Notes under the pieces: generated by a model
What the model was told of the DNA's origin: nothing
The model's input: only the letters and a program-made list of their open reading frames with translations
Database searches by the model: none
Program-made: the position numbers and the translations under genes
Assembly: GCF_030247195.1 (NCBI RefSeq)
Contig: NC_080670.1
Location: forward strand, 96,866,401 to 96,930,400
Direction of reading: 5' to 3'
Length of the DNA stretch: 64,000 bases
Source of the DNA: Topomyia yanbarensis
Taxonomy: Eukaryota > Arthropoda > Insecta > Diptera > Culicidae
Shown here: positions 47,793 through 59,100 of the stretch, one piece after another
Position numbering within the stretch: position 1 is the stretch's first letter
Layout: each line of letters opens with the position of its first letter

Positions 47793-49688
47793 GAATTGAA
47801 GAATTTTAAAAACCGGGTGAGGAAAGCGAGGAAAAGATACCTGAAGTCCAGGAGCACACTGCACAAAGCCGAACTCCGTGATTTGGAGGGTCAATACAAC
47901 AATTTGCATGCACAATGCTATCGCAACTATATTCAACGCATCGAAAGCAATATTCAACGTGATCCTAAATCCTTCTGGTCGTTCGTCAACCGTCGTAGGA
48001 GCTCGAAAGGAATACCCCTTAATGTTCGCTATAAAGGAAGTTCGGCTGCTACGTCATTGGATGCCGCAAACATGTTCTCGACTTTCTTCCAAAGCGTGTT
48101 AAGTAATAACTCACCACCTTTGTTGGAATCGTACCTGAGCACTTTGCCGCTGCACAACCTGAATTTATCTCGTATTATTTTCTCTCGTGAGGATGTTCTC
48201 GTTAAGTTGCAGTCTTTAGATGCGTCCAAGGGAGCGGGACCCGATCATTTACCACCATCGTTCATCCAAAACTGTGCGGACTCTCTCGCATTTCCAGTGT
48301 CCGTTATTTTCAATCGATCGTTGACTGACGCTGTTTTTCCTAGTTACTGGAAATCTGCTGCTATCACACCTGTGCACAAGAGTGGTAGCGTTCATGATGT
48401 GGAGAACTATCGGGCGATATCGATTCTCAGCTGCCTCCCGAAGGTATTTGAACGATTGATATACGACATTGTTTATCAGTCCGTGCGTCATATCATCGTT
48501 GAGGAACAACATGGCTTCGTCAGTAAACGATCTACAACCACAAACCTTATGGCGTATGTATCCAGCATCATCGACAAACTTGACAAGCGACAACAAGTTG
48601 ATTCCATTTATGTTGACTTGTCAAAGGCCTTCGACCGTGTTCCGCATCGCCTTGCTGTCGAGAAGCTTAAACGCATTGGATTTCCGGACTGGTTAACAGA
48701 TTGGATTGCTTCTTATCTCGCAGGACGAAGCGCTTTTGTTCGATTAGGTGATACACTTTCTAAACCTTTTGATATCTTTTCTGGTGTGCCACAAGGCAGT
48801 CATCTTGGACCATTGCTCTTCATTTTGTTTATAAATGATCTTGGCACGGTTTTGAAATCTCCGAAATCTATGTTTGCCGATGATTTGAAATTCTACCGAC
48901 TTATAAAATCTTTGGAGGATTGTAAATTACTTCAGCTAGACATTGACGCTTTGTTAAATTGGTGCACCATCAATGGAATGGAGGTGAATATAGAAAAATG
49001 CAGCGTGATTACATTCACTCGGATCCTATCGCCGAACATGTTTAACTATAAAATGTCGTCAGCCAACTTGCACCGCAACTTCGTCGTCAAAGATTTGGGA
49101 GTTTATTTGGACAACAAGTTAACTTTCTCCGAGCATGTAGCGTCTACTATCGCCAAAGCGTTCTGCATGTTAGGATTTTTAAGGCGAAACACTCAGTCGT
49201 TCCAGAATGTGTACAGTTTGAAAACGCTTTATTGTTCGCTTGTACGCAGCATCTTGAAGTATGCCGTTCCTGTTTGGGCTCCTTATCACGGAGTCCACAT
49301 TAACAGCATTGAGAGGGTGCAGAAATGTTTCATCAGGTATGCTCTTCGCCTTTTACCTTGGACCGACCCAGTTCGTTTACCGCCGTATGTGCAACGTTGC
49401 GCATTAATCCACCTGCCTACGCTTGCTGACAGGAGAATCAAACATCAACGAATGCTTATTTTTGACATCCTGGACGGGAACATTGAAAGCAGCCAACTCT
49501 TGGGTCAACTTAATTTCAATGCACCTAGAAGACAAACACGCCAAGTGGACTTTTTCCGTTTACCGTTGTGCCGTACGCAATTCGGACGAAACAACCCGTT
49601 AAATGTATGTTGTCGTGTGTTTAATCAAGTTTCATGTTTTTTCGATTTTAATGTTGCAAGATGTACTTTTAGTATTAGGATTAGTTGA
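47793..49688 (+). CDS. CR1-clade ORF2, RT part, open
   Basis: About 631 codons open to the stop at 49686-49688. The endonuclease is missing through 5' truncation. RT motifs in order: GAGPDHLPPSFIQN (about 48233), YVDLSKAFDRVPHR (about 48609), SGVPQGSHLGPLLFILFIND (about 48780), and the catalytic FADD (about 48873-48884) in place of YADD. VKDLGVYLDNKLTF and the C-terminal YGVHINSIERVQK region follow. The open frame extends by chance 23 codons upstream into element B sequence, which is not part of the gene. The preserved frame argues for a young insertion. It belongs to a different CR1 lineage from the element at 41673, but its FADD motif and 3' end link it to the relic at 20785 and the ORF1-only element at 22044. 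Confidence 0.88.
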   Translation, partial: ELKNFKNRVRKARKRYLKSRSTLHKAELRDLEGQYNNLHAQCYRNYIQRIESNIQRDPKSFWSFVNRRRSSKGIPLNVRYKGSSAATSLDAANMFSTFFQSVLSNNSPPLLESYLSTLPLHNLNLSRIIFSREDVLVKLQSLDASKGAGPDHLPPSFIQNCADSLAFPVSVIFNRSLTDAVFPSYWKSAAITPVHKSGSVHDVENYRAISILSCLPKVFERLIYDIVYQSVRHIIVEEQHGFVSKRSTTTNLMAYVSSIIDKLDKRQQVDSIYVDLSKAFDRVPHRLAVEKLKRIGFPDWLTDWIASYLAGRSAFVRLGDTLSKPFDIFSGVPQGSHLGPLLFILFINDLGTVLKSPKSMFADDLKFYRLIKSLEDCKLLQLDIDALLNWCTINGMEVNIEKCSVITFTRILSPNMFNYKMSSANLHRNFVVKDLGVYLDNKLTFSEHVASTIAKAFCMLGFLRRNTQSFQNVYSLKTLYCSLVRSILKYAVPVWAPYHGVHINSIERVQKCFIRYALRLLPWTDPVRLPPYVQRCALIHLPTLADRRIKHQRMLIFDILDGNIESSQLLGQLNFNAPRRQTRQVDFFRLPLCRTQFGRNNPLNVCCRVFNQVSCFFDFNVARCTFSIRIS

Positions 49689-49746
49689 TAAGCCAGTCTG
49701 TGCGATTAATAGTCGAAGACCTATATATATAAATAAATAAATAAAA
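47793..49746 (+). mobile_element. 5'-truncated CR1-clade retrotransposon
   Basis: 1954 bp inserted in element B with a 5-bp TSD (atttt at 47788-47792 and 49747-49751), shown by comparison with element A near 20118. It ends in ataaataaataaataaaa. Confidence 0.88.
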
Positions 49747-49836
49747 ATTTTCGTGTTCAGCGACCCAAAATTGACTCAGAAAACACCTTTTTTCTTAACT
49801 TCGTGCAATCACCCCAAAATTTGTAAACTAGTGTAA

Positions 49837-50476
49837 TCGACATGAAAAACGCCATAACTGAGCATATACGCCAATTTGGAAGACCGAACACTATAGTCAG
49901 CGACCAAGAACCTTCTTTCCGGTCAATCGATTTCAATGGATTTTTGAACGATCTCGGGATACACTTCGCTAGCAACTCAAACGCTAACGGGATAGTAGAA
50001 CGATTTCATTCTACGCTTATTGAGATTTTTAGAACGACAAAAACCAAATTCACCCATCTCACACTTAAAGAACACGTAAACCACGAATCAACCAAGGTTA
50101 AACCGCGAGAATTAATCTTTAACACCCTAAATACAACAAACACCGGAGAAATAACTGAAAATTTCCATAAACTCCAGTCCAAAGCCAAAACTGAACTAGA
50201 TAAACGAAAAGCCATCTGGCGAGGAAAAATACGCGAACAAACAAATACCGAAAACATTAAATCCAGGGGATGAAAAATATGTTAAAATAACCCAACGACT
50301 AACAAAAGACAAAAACCTGTATAAAATATTAAAAGTAAAACAAGGCAACCCAAGTAGCATTTCTAGTTTTATGGAGGGCTTCAAGAGTGCCATAAAACCT
50401 GAAATGTTACTAGGGAATGAACTAACTTTCGAAGATAATAACGAGGTTAAGATCCATAAAAATCGACTAAGAAAAT
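49837..50476 (+). pseudogene. Integrase catalytic core, second part, and C-terminus
   Basis: It resumes the errantivirus integrase after element B. The second catalytic Asp is in IVSDQEPSFRS (about 49890) and the catalytic Glu in NGIVERFHSTL (about 49985). A frameshift near 50268 puts the C-terminal part (to about 50476) in another frame. Confidence 0.85.
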
Positions 50477-50559
50477 AAACAAATTAAATCTATCTTTATC
50501 TTACAGACTAATTACACTCAACCTGATAAACGCTACCACCTATAAAGAAATAACAAACA

Positions 50560-51264
50560 GTAATGGACTACTGGCAGTGAAAATCGATTCAGTCAGAATT
50601 AAAATAGGATATAATAGGATAGTACACAAGATAGACTTGAAAGCACTCGAAAATAATCTCGATTATATTGAAAAAAATAGGAAAATCCGTCAAAATTATT
50701 GATCATTTAGAAAACACACTTGAAGCCAAAATCCAGTTAGCTAAAGATAAACTTCATAGCCTTCTACCACAAAGACGGAGGAGAGGACTAGTAGACACTC
50801 GAGGAACAGCAATAAAATTTATCTCTGGAAACCCAAACAACAACGATTTGAATATTATAAACCAAAGCCAAGGGATATTTGAAGAACAAGAAAGCAAACT
50901 CGCTAAAAATCAAATGATGCAAATTCAAATTAATGAGATTTTTCAAAACAGAATAAACAATATTACAACTATTCTAAAAAGAATAATTATAAAGATGTCC
51001 AGAGAACTTAATTCATCACAAGGAATTAAAGCAGATTTAGAATTCACAAATCTTATTTGAAAAACAGAGGAGATAATCCAGTTGATTGGCGACATAGAAG
51101 ATCAAATAGAACTCTCTAAACTCAATCTTATCAACAAAAACATACTGTCTTTAGAGGAAAAGAATTTCATTTATAGCAAACTTAGGAGTCAAGGAATCAA
51201 GATAAATTACTTAGACGAAATCTTCCGTTACTGTACAGCTAGCATAGGAATTAGCAACAACTAA
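50560..51264 (+). pseudogene. Errantivirus env remnant
   Basis: Membrane glycoprotein gene of the errantivirus, related in that group to baculovirus F proteins. Visible are a short polybasic cleavage-type site (RRRR near 50773) followed by the conserved hydrophilic segment of the second subunit, and a helical region to 51057. After a stop at 51058 a further open piece runs to 51264. The N-terminal part is fragmentary and the transmembrane end is missing, so no functional protein can come from this copy. Confidence 0.7.
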
Positions 51265-51300
51265 GTAGCCATCCTTACGGGTTCGGGTTTTTGGACCCGT

Positions 51301-51475
51301 CGGGTTCGGGTCGGGTTCTATAAATTAAAACTTCTCGGGTTCGGATCGGGTTCCGGGTTTTCAAGTTTGAAATTCTCGGGTTCGGGTCGTGTCCGGGTTT
51401 TTGAAATTTTGAACTTTCGGGCTCGGGTCGGATTTTTTAAATTAGAAATTATCGGGGTCAGTTCGGGTTCGGGGT
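51301..51475 (+). repeat. Diverged tandem repeat, cgggttcgggtcggg core
   Basis: Cores begin at 51301, 51336, 51377, 51418 and 51453, i.e. spacing of 35-41 bp, separated by AT-rich linkers (ttaaaacttct, tttgaaattct, ttgaactttc, ttagaaattat). Copy 1 retains fewer units. Confidence 0.8.
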
Positions 51476-51869
51476 TTGAACAAAACATACCAACCGTTTG
51501 TTGACGTTGTTTGCATCTGTTCACAAAACCCAGTCAAGTAGTCAATTATGCTTCTTGATACGAATGGATGACACATATAACAGTACTTAATGTTAGCATC
51601 TTTGAATTGCTAGAATTCGTCGTATTTTCTGGTGCTCAAATATTGTATTTTTCATTATTGTATAAAATTCTCTCTCTTCAGATTCGCAAACTGCCTGAAT
51701 TTTATTTTTGAACGTACATTCATGTGAGAGTATTCAACAATACGTGTGTCAAATCTAAAATCTCTTTGCGATTTATTTTTCATGACAATTAGTAATAAAC
51801 CAACTCAACAGGAATTTATCGGAAAATATTGGATCAACTTTCTATTATGGAATATACATTTCGACAATA

Positions 51870-52864
51870 GGGGAACATGGGGAGACTTGACCAAGCGCAA
51901 AATTCTATTTTTGGCTATGGTGTCTTCTATTCGATTCTTAAATTTTTTTCAAAAATATTTTTATACTTGTTTCGATCCCTTAAGGTAACTTTAAAAGTTT
52001 GGAATGAAAAATCCTTTCCTTACAGAAAATATTACGTGATTAATAAATTTGCATTAAATGATGTAATTTTTTATCAAACTTTGTATGGACATATCTACTC
52101 GACTACTAATTACTATTAATGTACCAATATACCATCTTAATCTTTGTGAAGCAGTGAAATGATTATACATAAATTGGAACATTGGAATAGTTATTACTAG
52201 AATTTGAATGACATTCAACGTAATAACTAATGTTGGGGAGACTTGACCAAGATTTTATGGGGAGACTTGACCAAGTGGCAATTAGCTGAAGAAAGATACA
52301 AAATTCCTGATATCTATTATGCTTTGGGTATCTACTGTTAATGTTAATCACGCCATAAAAAATCCCACCTCAAACATAAGTCTTTATATTTTAGTGTTAG
52401 TAAACAAAGTTAGCAATAGTAGGACTGATTTCGTGATGTGTGAACATGCAATGCAAGCAGTACAGTTAATGCTTAAAAAGAAATGCATTATAAAACATCT
52501 AAATTTATCAAATGCAACCCTTTTATATTTTTTACTGCTACCTAAAGATCTCGACAATATGGAAAAAATAATTACAGTATGTTTTATGTCATTATTTTTT
52601 GTTAAGATTTTTAAAAAATCTCTTGGTCAAGTCTCCCCACGCCTTGGTCAAGTCTCCCCGCAGTGGGGAGACTTGACCAAAAAAAACGACCTCTGAAAAA
52701 CTTTTGTAACTTTTCAAAAATTAAATTAAAAATTCTGCCAAAAATCATGAAGACGCACAATAACTTTGCGCATTATATCTCAATGACTTTTAATGGATTG
52801 ATGATCTTTTTAGAGATTTATGCAGTTTTAGCTGAAAACCTGGTCAAGTCTCCCCATGTTCCCC
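51870..52864. mobile_element. 995-bp TIR element with TA target
   Basis: The ends ggggaacatggggagacttg and the exact complement at 52845-52864 (TIR of about 24 bp), with ta on both sides (51868-51869, 52865-52866). The 16-bp motif ggggagacttgaccaa recurs internally in both orientations (about 52233, 52259, 52622, 52642, 52664). No coding region is supported. A TA target suggests the Tc1/mariner group, but that is open. Confidence 0.82.
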
Positions 52865-53284
52865 TACCGATACTTAGGCCGCGGTTGGAGTAAACGCGTA
52901 AAACTCGGCTAAAGCGTACATCTAATCGTATCTACAGCAAACCAAGTGGAAATCTACGGGAAGTACACCCAAAACAGACCCTGTAAGAATCGCTTACATT
53001 AATGCAATAAATACGAGCGAAAATTGCAAGCGTTCTGGTAATGTGCAAAAATTGCAAGAAGCTTCCTTGCATGTAATGCAAGAAACAAAAAAAAACGAAT
53101 TTTGCCTATGTATTAGCGATGTATGTGTATTGGTGATTAATATGCGTTAGATAAAAAAGACAGCTAGCGTTGAAAAATGAGCCCCATACAGGCAGATCAC
53201 TAACCAATATCTAATCCGCCCAACCATGCTATCAGATGATTATCAGTAGATAAAAGTCGTATATAAACACTTGGATGATTTCAC

Positions 53285-53390
53285 GATTAATGAAAAAAGT
53301 AAAATCTGCATCAAGATTTGAACTCACGTCCTTTCGCATCGTAACACTAACTATAAGCACTGTTCTATTTTTCCACAAGTGGACAGAGCG
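53285..53390 (-). repeat. tRNA-like SINE relic
   Basis: On the minus strand, tagttagtgttacg (53341-53354) resembles box A and gtgagttcaaatc (53315-53327) is a good box B. A non-tRNA tail follows. No complete cloverleaf could be drawn, so it is a SINE or pseudo-tRNA rather than a tRNA gene. Confidence 0.4.
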
Positions 53391-54170
53391 TTAAAACTTG
53401 TACAAACAGCACATCCGCAATTTTATGCTGTCTCGTGTGTAATGAATAAGCCACAATACTGCGTTTGTTGATGTTGGTGAGGAATGAATAAAATGTAGAC
53501 GGAAAATAAAAACTCGCCATGCGTTGCTATACACCCAGCATAGGCACGTGAATGTGGTGATAATCCTTCGACAGTGTGTTGAAGAAATGTGTGTACGTAT
53601 AGCGATAGATGAAGTGATTTTATATGCTTGCAACAATTGCAAGCGGCTTCTACTGCAAAATTGCAAGCGATGCTAACATTATTTGCAAGTGATTATCAGC
53701 TAACTAAACCTAAATCTTACCAAGAATTACACATTATTTCGAAAAGAAATATCCTTGTAAATGTTTGAACTTCGCACGGACAATGTAATAAAACAAGGAA
53801 AAATGTCAAATAACTCAAATATCTTACATGCAAAATGGAGCAATTATGCGCAAGTTTTTTCATCGATCTAGTAGTATTTGGATTACACTTAATCAGGGCA
53901 CAAGAGTTTTCACTGGGACGGATTGGGAACAATTCGAATCACTAATGTTTGGAAGATTTTGTTTCCACGCGCAGCTTTAAATCAACCTGGAGTATTAAAA
54001 ACCTACCTTTGACAGTGAACAGCGTTGCCAAACTTTAGTAAATACACGCAACGTGGTTGCCATCTAATGCAGAAATTACTAGGGAATATGATGATATAAT
54101 CTAATTTCCTTGAAAATGGTTTTTCAAAATATGACCTTCGGTCAAATACTACTCTGTGAGCTGGTGCGCT
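53391..54170. other. Non-coding; scattered attgcaagc motifs
   Basis: attgcaag-type words recur at about 53020-53070 and 53635-53700, which may mark the ends of a degraded repeat. No gene. Confidence 0.35.
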
Positions 54171-54174
54171 AAAA

Positions 54175-55296
54175 CTATTTCGCTAGATTTTCAGAGCAGC
54201 GTGCACTCAGTGCACTAGCGTGACTGCCGAAAGGTTAATTGGTTTTTCTTGATTCTCACTGCGGCCTTAACTTCTTCATGTATTTATATTTTTATTTGAA
54301 AGATCATTCAATTCTACACAACATATCCAGAAACATTAGGCCGCAAGATCTAGATTTCCGGGTCAACATTTTTTGAAAACAAAACATCTACACCCCACAT
54401 GCTCGGAAACAATGAAACCGCATGGTTTCAGTTAAAAAATCGTTATACACGTGTAAAGCAAATTTCGGGAACACAGTCAATCCATAGTTTTAAGCCTCAA
54501 ATGAAAACTATATTATGTGTTAAATTGTAACTAAGGAATAGAAATGCCTTGTGAAAAATAAAACGAATAAAATTATAAAAATATTTTACTTATTTCACCT
54601 CATTCACCTTCTGGGGTTTTTATACAAAAATAAATAATTCCGGAAAGGGTTATACCCTTTTAAAACCACCTGGATTTTTATTTAAGTGGAATTTCTAATG
54701 ACTAAATTTCTAAATTCAAAGATGACGCTCGGTAAAAATATTTTGAACGCGAGGGGAGGATTTGCAAAGTCTGAATTTTTTTCTACGTGGTTAATGGACA
54801 GCCCCCAGGTTGAAACAAATGTTCAATCCAGCTGGTAAGTAACTAATGGATTTATTTATTCACAGCTGCTGTGACTCGCTGAAGATGTATGGTGAACTAC
54901 CATGCAGTTTCATCGTTTCCATGCATGTGGGGTATATACCTACATAGATTTTTTATTTTCAAAATATTGTATCTTCGAAACCTGTAGATCCAGCGGCCGC
55001 TAATATGTTTGGATGTGTTATGTAGAATTGAATGATCTTTCAAATAAAAATATAAAGGTATGGAGTAGTTAGGGCTCCTCGCAGTCAAAATCAAGATAAA
55101 CCAATGAGTACGTATTTTATTCGTACAAAACCCAATATTTTTCAAAGTTTACCTTTTTTCTTGAAACTACACTTAACCTTCCGGAAGTCGCGCTAGTGCA
55201 CTAAGTGCACGCTGCTCTGAAAATCTAGCGAAATCGTCTTAGCACACCAGCGGCTGCTCGTTCAGTGGGCCATTTGCGCGACTTCTGGAGGGTTAA
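54175..55296. repeat. Foldback (inverted-repeat) element
   Basis: Left arm about 54175-54370 and right arm about 54960-55296 are inverted copies: gaaagatcattcaattctac and ctagattttcagagcagcgt in one arm have their complements in the other. The centre (54371-54959) is non-coding. The outer arm sequence recurs at about 32765-32875 and about 59990-60020. Confidence 0.75.
55178..55296. mobile_element. 119-bp MITE-like palindrome at right end of foldback
   Basis: ttaaccttccggaagtcgcg at 55178 pairs with cgcgacttctggagggttaa ending at 55296. It carries tagtgcactaagtgcacgct inside. Confidence 0.65.
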
Positions 55297-55699
55297 ACAC
55301 CTTTCATTTGACATATAACCTATAAAAATCGGTGTAGCAGTTCAAAAGTTATGATTTAAAAAAATCAACTTTTAAAAATCACGATTTTTTGCACCAATCT
55401 AGCACGAAATGAAAAATTACGTATCAAATATTTTTCGGTAAGGAACGATTCTACCAAATATTACAGATTTCTGAGAGATCGTATAACTTTTTTCATGGAA
55501 TTGCTCTATATATTTATGCTCATAAAACCCGATCCTGCCACACTAACGACAGGCGGAAAACGCAATTTTTCATCATTTTCCCTCTATTTTCCGAAAAATA
55601 ATATGTGATCTAAGGACACTTGAATCGTTTTATTTTTCTGAGATGAATAATTTTGGATGAATAGCTAAAAATGTCAAAAGGATATATAATACAAACTAA

Positions 55700-56245
55700 A
55701 ATAACTCATGCCCCATTTGCCGTTGCTATACACTTTCGGCATCAAAATAGCGCATATGACGAATTTCGCCCCAAATCGTATTCAGAGTTGGCAGTACCCT
55801 CTTAGATTCTTATGAAACTTTCTGTACATGAAGACTTTGTCACAAAAAGCCAATTTGCATATTTTGTTTTTACAAAAATAATCTAGACTGTCTTTCGAAA
55901 AGGGCCAAACTTTTTTTTCACTAATTTTTTTAAATGGCTGTAGTCTAAAAATGACAAATTGTACAAAAAAACTATGTGGGAGTGGTTTTCACAAAATTAG
56001 TCTAACTTTCGAATAAAAATATTTAAATAAATCTTCATTGAGTCCTACACTGAAAAAGATCGATTTTAAAAATTTAAAGTCGATTTACAAAAAAAACATT
56101 TTTGATTTGGATGAAATTTTGTTCCAAGATAGATAATTATGTTCCCTACCTACCGTCAAAAATTCAAGTTGGACACTTATAAGAAAAAAGATTTATTTGA
56201 AAAAACTTATCCTTGTCCAAACTGAATTTTTTTTCTTCAGTGTAT
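55700..56245 (+). repeat. Dispersed repeat, inverted partner of 61443-61935
   Basis: ctagactgtctttcgaaaag, aaaattcaagttgg and cgatttacaaaaaaa have complements in order at 61935-61443. The part 56045-56245 has ends tacactgaaaaa / cttcagtgta and looks like a small MITE; its partner is 61441-61635. Short frames in either copy are not genes. Confidence 0.75.
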
Positions 56246-56522
56246 TTTTATCGAAAACTAAACCAATGAAAGTTATAATCATCTCAGAATCCAATAAAAC
56301 TCAGTTTGTGAGAAGATATTGTCTAATTTAGCAACTAAGCATATTTTTATTAAGTGGTTAACTACTTTTTCATTTTTCATCAAATCGAAATTTTTTATTA
56401 CCTTATCTCAAAGTACTCCTTGAGAATGTTTTCCAAAATTTGTATAAAGAAGAAACAGAGGGTAATTTGAAATTTTAAACTCGATTATCTCGAAATGTCG
56501 TTTTACTAAAAATGGTTTTTCC
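56246..56522. other. Non-coding AT-rich sequence
   Basis: Nothing recognised. Confidence 0.4.
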
Positions 56523-56828
56523 GTGATCACGATTGGCGAAAAACTACTCAATCAATTTTCTTAATTTTTTTTCAATTGACCGTAATTAATTTTTCTCGTA
56601 CTTTAACGATTCCTATTTTATTCATAAATTTTTGTTTCATGGATAAGAATTTTTTAATACAATTTTTAGAGCTTAAAGCAGCGATTTTTACTTAAAACGT
56701 TCTCGAATGCAGGAAAAAAGTATTATTTATTCAACTAATCGTTAAAGTACGAGGAATTCTGATATACCAATGGATTTTTTTTAGATTTAGGATTTTAGAT
56801 GATCTATTGGTCTCCAATCGTGATCACC
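56523..56828. mobile_element. About 305-bp TIR element (MITE-like)
   Basis: gtgatcacgattgg at the left end and ccaatcgtgatcac at the right end. Inner inverted pair ctcgtactttaacgatt / aatcgttaaagtacgag. AT-rich centre; TSD unclear. Confidence 0.65.
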
Positions 56829-57189
56829 GCAAACCTCTTAATTAAAAAAGGGTTTCGGGGAAAGCCATAACTCCGCCAATTATCAATTTATTTTTAAAAT
56901 CTTATGCTTGTTTATTTTACTGAGAAATGTGCTACCAAAATATTATAAGTTTGATATAATGAAATCATTGCTTTATTCCTTTACGTAAATTCAAACTTGA
57001 CATTTTTATCACTAAAAGGAATGTAACGCCTTAATCAAGAATCCCATTGAAAAGAGTTTATGTCGTTAAACAAATATTCCATTATTACTTTTTTATTTTC
57101 TTGTTTAGTGCTGAGGAAGAAACAGAGAAAGAAATAACCACCACAACATTATGTATTGAATTTTACATAATTATTTATTAATTTTTACA
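56829..57189. other. Non-coding, nothing recognised
   Basis: AT-rich sequence without a gene or repeat boundary. Confidence 0.4.
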
Positions 57190-57700
57190 TTTCTTATAAA
57201 AGAAATGTATAGAATTCGCTCAAACTTTCAAGATTTTTTCAAAGGCCCGGAGGGCCGAGTCTTATATACCAATCGACTCAGCTCGACGATTTGGGACAAT
57301 GTCTGTGTGTGTCTGTGTGTGTGTATGTAACGGACAAATTCTCATTCGTGTTTCTCAGCAATGGCTGAGCCGTAATGCGAATGCGTAAAAATGGCGTTTT
57401 TTGCAGTTTTTTTTTGAAATATCTGCCGAGATTGACAATATAGATTAACAATTGATATGTTTTTAGACAGCTTTAACGAATACCTTTCGAACAAGCTATA
57501 GATTGTTGAAATCAGACTATTATCAAAAGAGATATTTATAATTAAATGCGGACGAAAGATTTTTATCATTTCCCATTGCCAGAAATATGACCAAAAATAT
57601 GTAATCTATTATTAACGCCAAAACGGCTTATTTTAGGTCAATAGTATCTTCGGAGAATTTAATGGAGGCAATACGCCCTTTCTTTTGGTATTGTGCTTTT
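57190..57700 (+). repeat. Dispersed repeat, uninterrupted copy
   Basis: Contains the empty target (ctcattcgtg, 57341-57350) of the CMC-like element at 26670. It has a ggcccggagggcc palindrome near 57245 and tgtgtgtctg runs. A diverged relative at 58640-59100 shares caatcgact(c/g)ag and tttctcag-atggct words. Confidence 0.8.
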
Positions 57701-58639
57701 GCTGATTAATCCCCCTATGAGTGAGATATTTTCACAAATTTTCGTGGAAGTGATTATATCGAAATGATGCCTTCAGCAAATTTGTAGCTCTTAATTTTGC
57801 GTATAACTTTACTGAAGACTTCAAATATCTATTTTGAATACTTTAAAAGTTAAGGCTTGTTGTTTGTGGATTACTTTTTGTCGCCTATTTATTGTTCAAT
57901 ATAGTAATAATCCATTGAAATAAGCCAAACATTATTACGATAAAACGAATTTTGTATTTCATTTTTCTATCTACAACCGCTAGAAATAATCACCGAACAC
58001 TTCCAAGTTGTCTGGAAAGAACTTGATAACTCATCAGTGCAAAAATGTTCATTTGTGCGAACCTTCTGACTACAATTTTTCTAACTTATGACCATCGGAT
58101 CGATCTGAAACATATCGGAAAATGAAAAGCGAAATAAATAACTCCATGCAACGGCGTAGCCAAGAGAAGGTTTTGGGGTTTAACACCATACAACCCCCCC
58201 CCCCCGCACCCAACCCAAAAAAAATATTGGATTTGAAAATTTATTGATGCAGACTGACTTAATTCAATATTACAATTACAATTATCTGATCCGTAGATGG
58301 ATAGCCTGTTGTTGTCAACATCATGAGGACTTTTGATAAATTGACGGAATGGGGTCCTGATATGTAACTAATCTATTGGTCTTGATTTCACAGTTATCTA
58401 ATAGCATCAATATCAAATTCCTGCCTGAAAACAATAGAAAATAGAAAATTCCAGAGTTCTGTAATCAATCATAATCCTCAGATTTATTTTCAAATTGAGC
58501 TCGTTTTTGTAGAAATGTACTGTTATAAGGGTCTTTATTTAATAGGAAGCGAAGTTAAAATTGATTTAATGTCTATGAAACAGAACTGCTCACCAAAAAA
58601 TTGCATAACTTTCAACATTTGCTAAAAATGTTTTTGCCT
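57701..58639. other. Non-coding; includes a 13-base C run
   Basis: The C run near 58192-58204 follows caacggcgtagccaagagaa, which looks like part of a dispersed repeat. No gene. Confidence 0.4.
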
Positions 58640-59100
58640 TTCTCATTCACTCTAAAATTCGTCAATCTAATCCCGACCCGGAGGGCTGAGTGTCATATGC
58701 CAATCGACTGAGTTCGTCGAAATCGGAAAATGTCTGTGTGTGTATGTGGAAAAAAATGTGACCTCTGTTTCTCAGAGATGGCTGGACCGATTTGCACAAA
58801 GTTAGTCTCAAATGAAAGGTACAACATTCCCATCCCTGCTTATGAATTTTTTATTGATTGGACTTCCGGTTCCGGAGTTACAAGTTGAAGAGTGCAATCA
58901 CACAACAAATTCCCATATAAACTGAAATGAAAAATTTTCAAAATCAAATTTGTATTTTTGATGCCAAATGACTTTAAAATGCATGAAACATTGAGATGTT
59001 TGACAAAAATTGACTTTTTTGGACTTTGGTACATTTTTGAAAGGTTATGCAATCATTCTAAAAATCGTCAATCATACCGGCCCGGAGGGAGTATGCAGTG
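58640..59100 (+). repeat. Dispersed repeat related to 57190-57700
   Basis: gacccggagggctgagtg, gccaatcgactgagttcgtc, tctcagagatggctggacc and tctcaaatgaaaggtacaac occur in the order seen in many mosquito intergenic repeats (from memory). Not coding. Confidence 0.6.

Larger units (their letters stand above)
40559..49833. mobile_element. CACTA-terminal element, copy B (9.3 kb with nested inserts)
   Basis: The ends cactagttta and ...gtaaactagtg, with TSD taa at 40556-40558 and 49834-49836. Outside its own insertions it is colinear with element A (16249-20211): left part 41331-41671, middle 46296-47792, right 49752-49833. Removing it and one TSD restores the integrase frame across the junction, which fixes the insertion to the base. 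No transposase of its own. Confidence 0.9.
51279..52877 (+). repeat. GGGTTCGG-type dispersed repeat, copy 2
   Basis: Colinear with 14994-16020 outside the insertions. It has a fuller set of gggttcgg units at its start and ends gatacttaggccgcgg. It truncates the errantivirus env region and carries the 995-bp TIR element. Confidence 0.85.

Noticed and set aside
48249..48596. 115-codon minus-strand frame within the truncated CR1 element
   Set aside because: Shadow of the RT coding strand.
51301..51475. gggttcgg array considered as telomeric repeat or CRISPR array
   Set aside because: Units and spacers are diverged and AT-rich, spacing varies, and the whole array is part of a dispersed element in a eukaryotic genome.
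52319..52696. 125-codon frame inside the 995-bp TIR element
   Set aside because: AT-rich composition, no domain, and it includes the terminal motif repeats, so it is unlikely to be coding.
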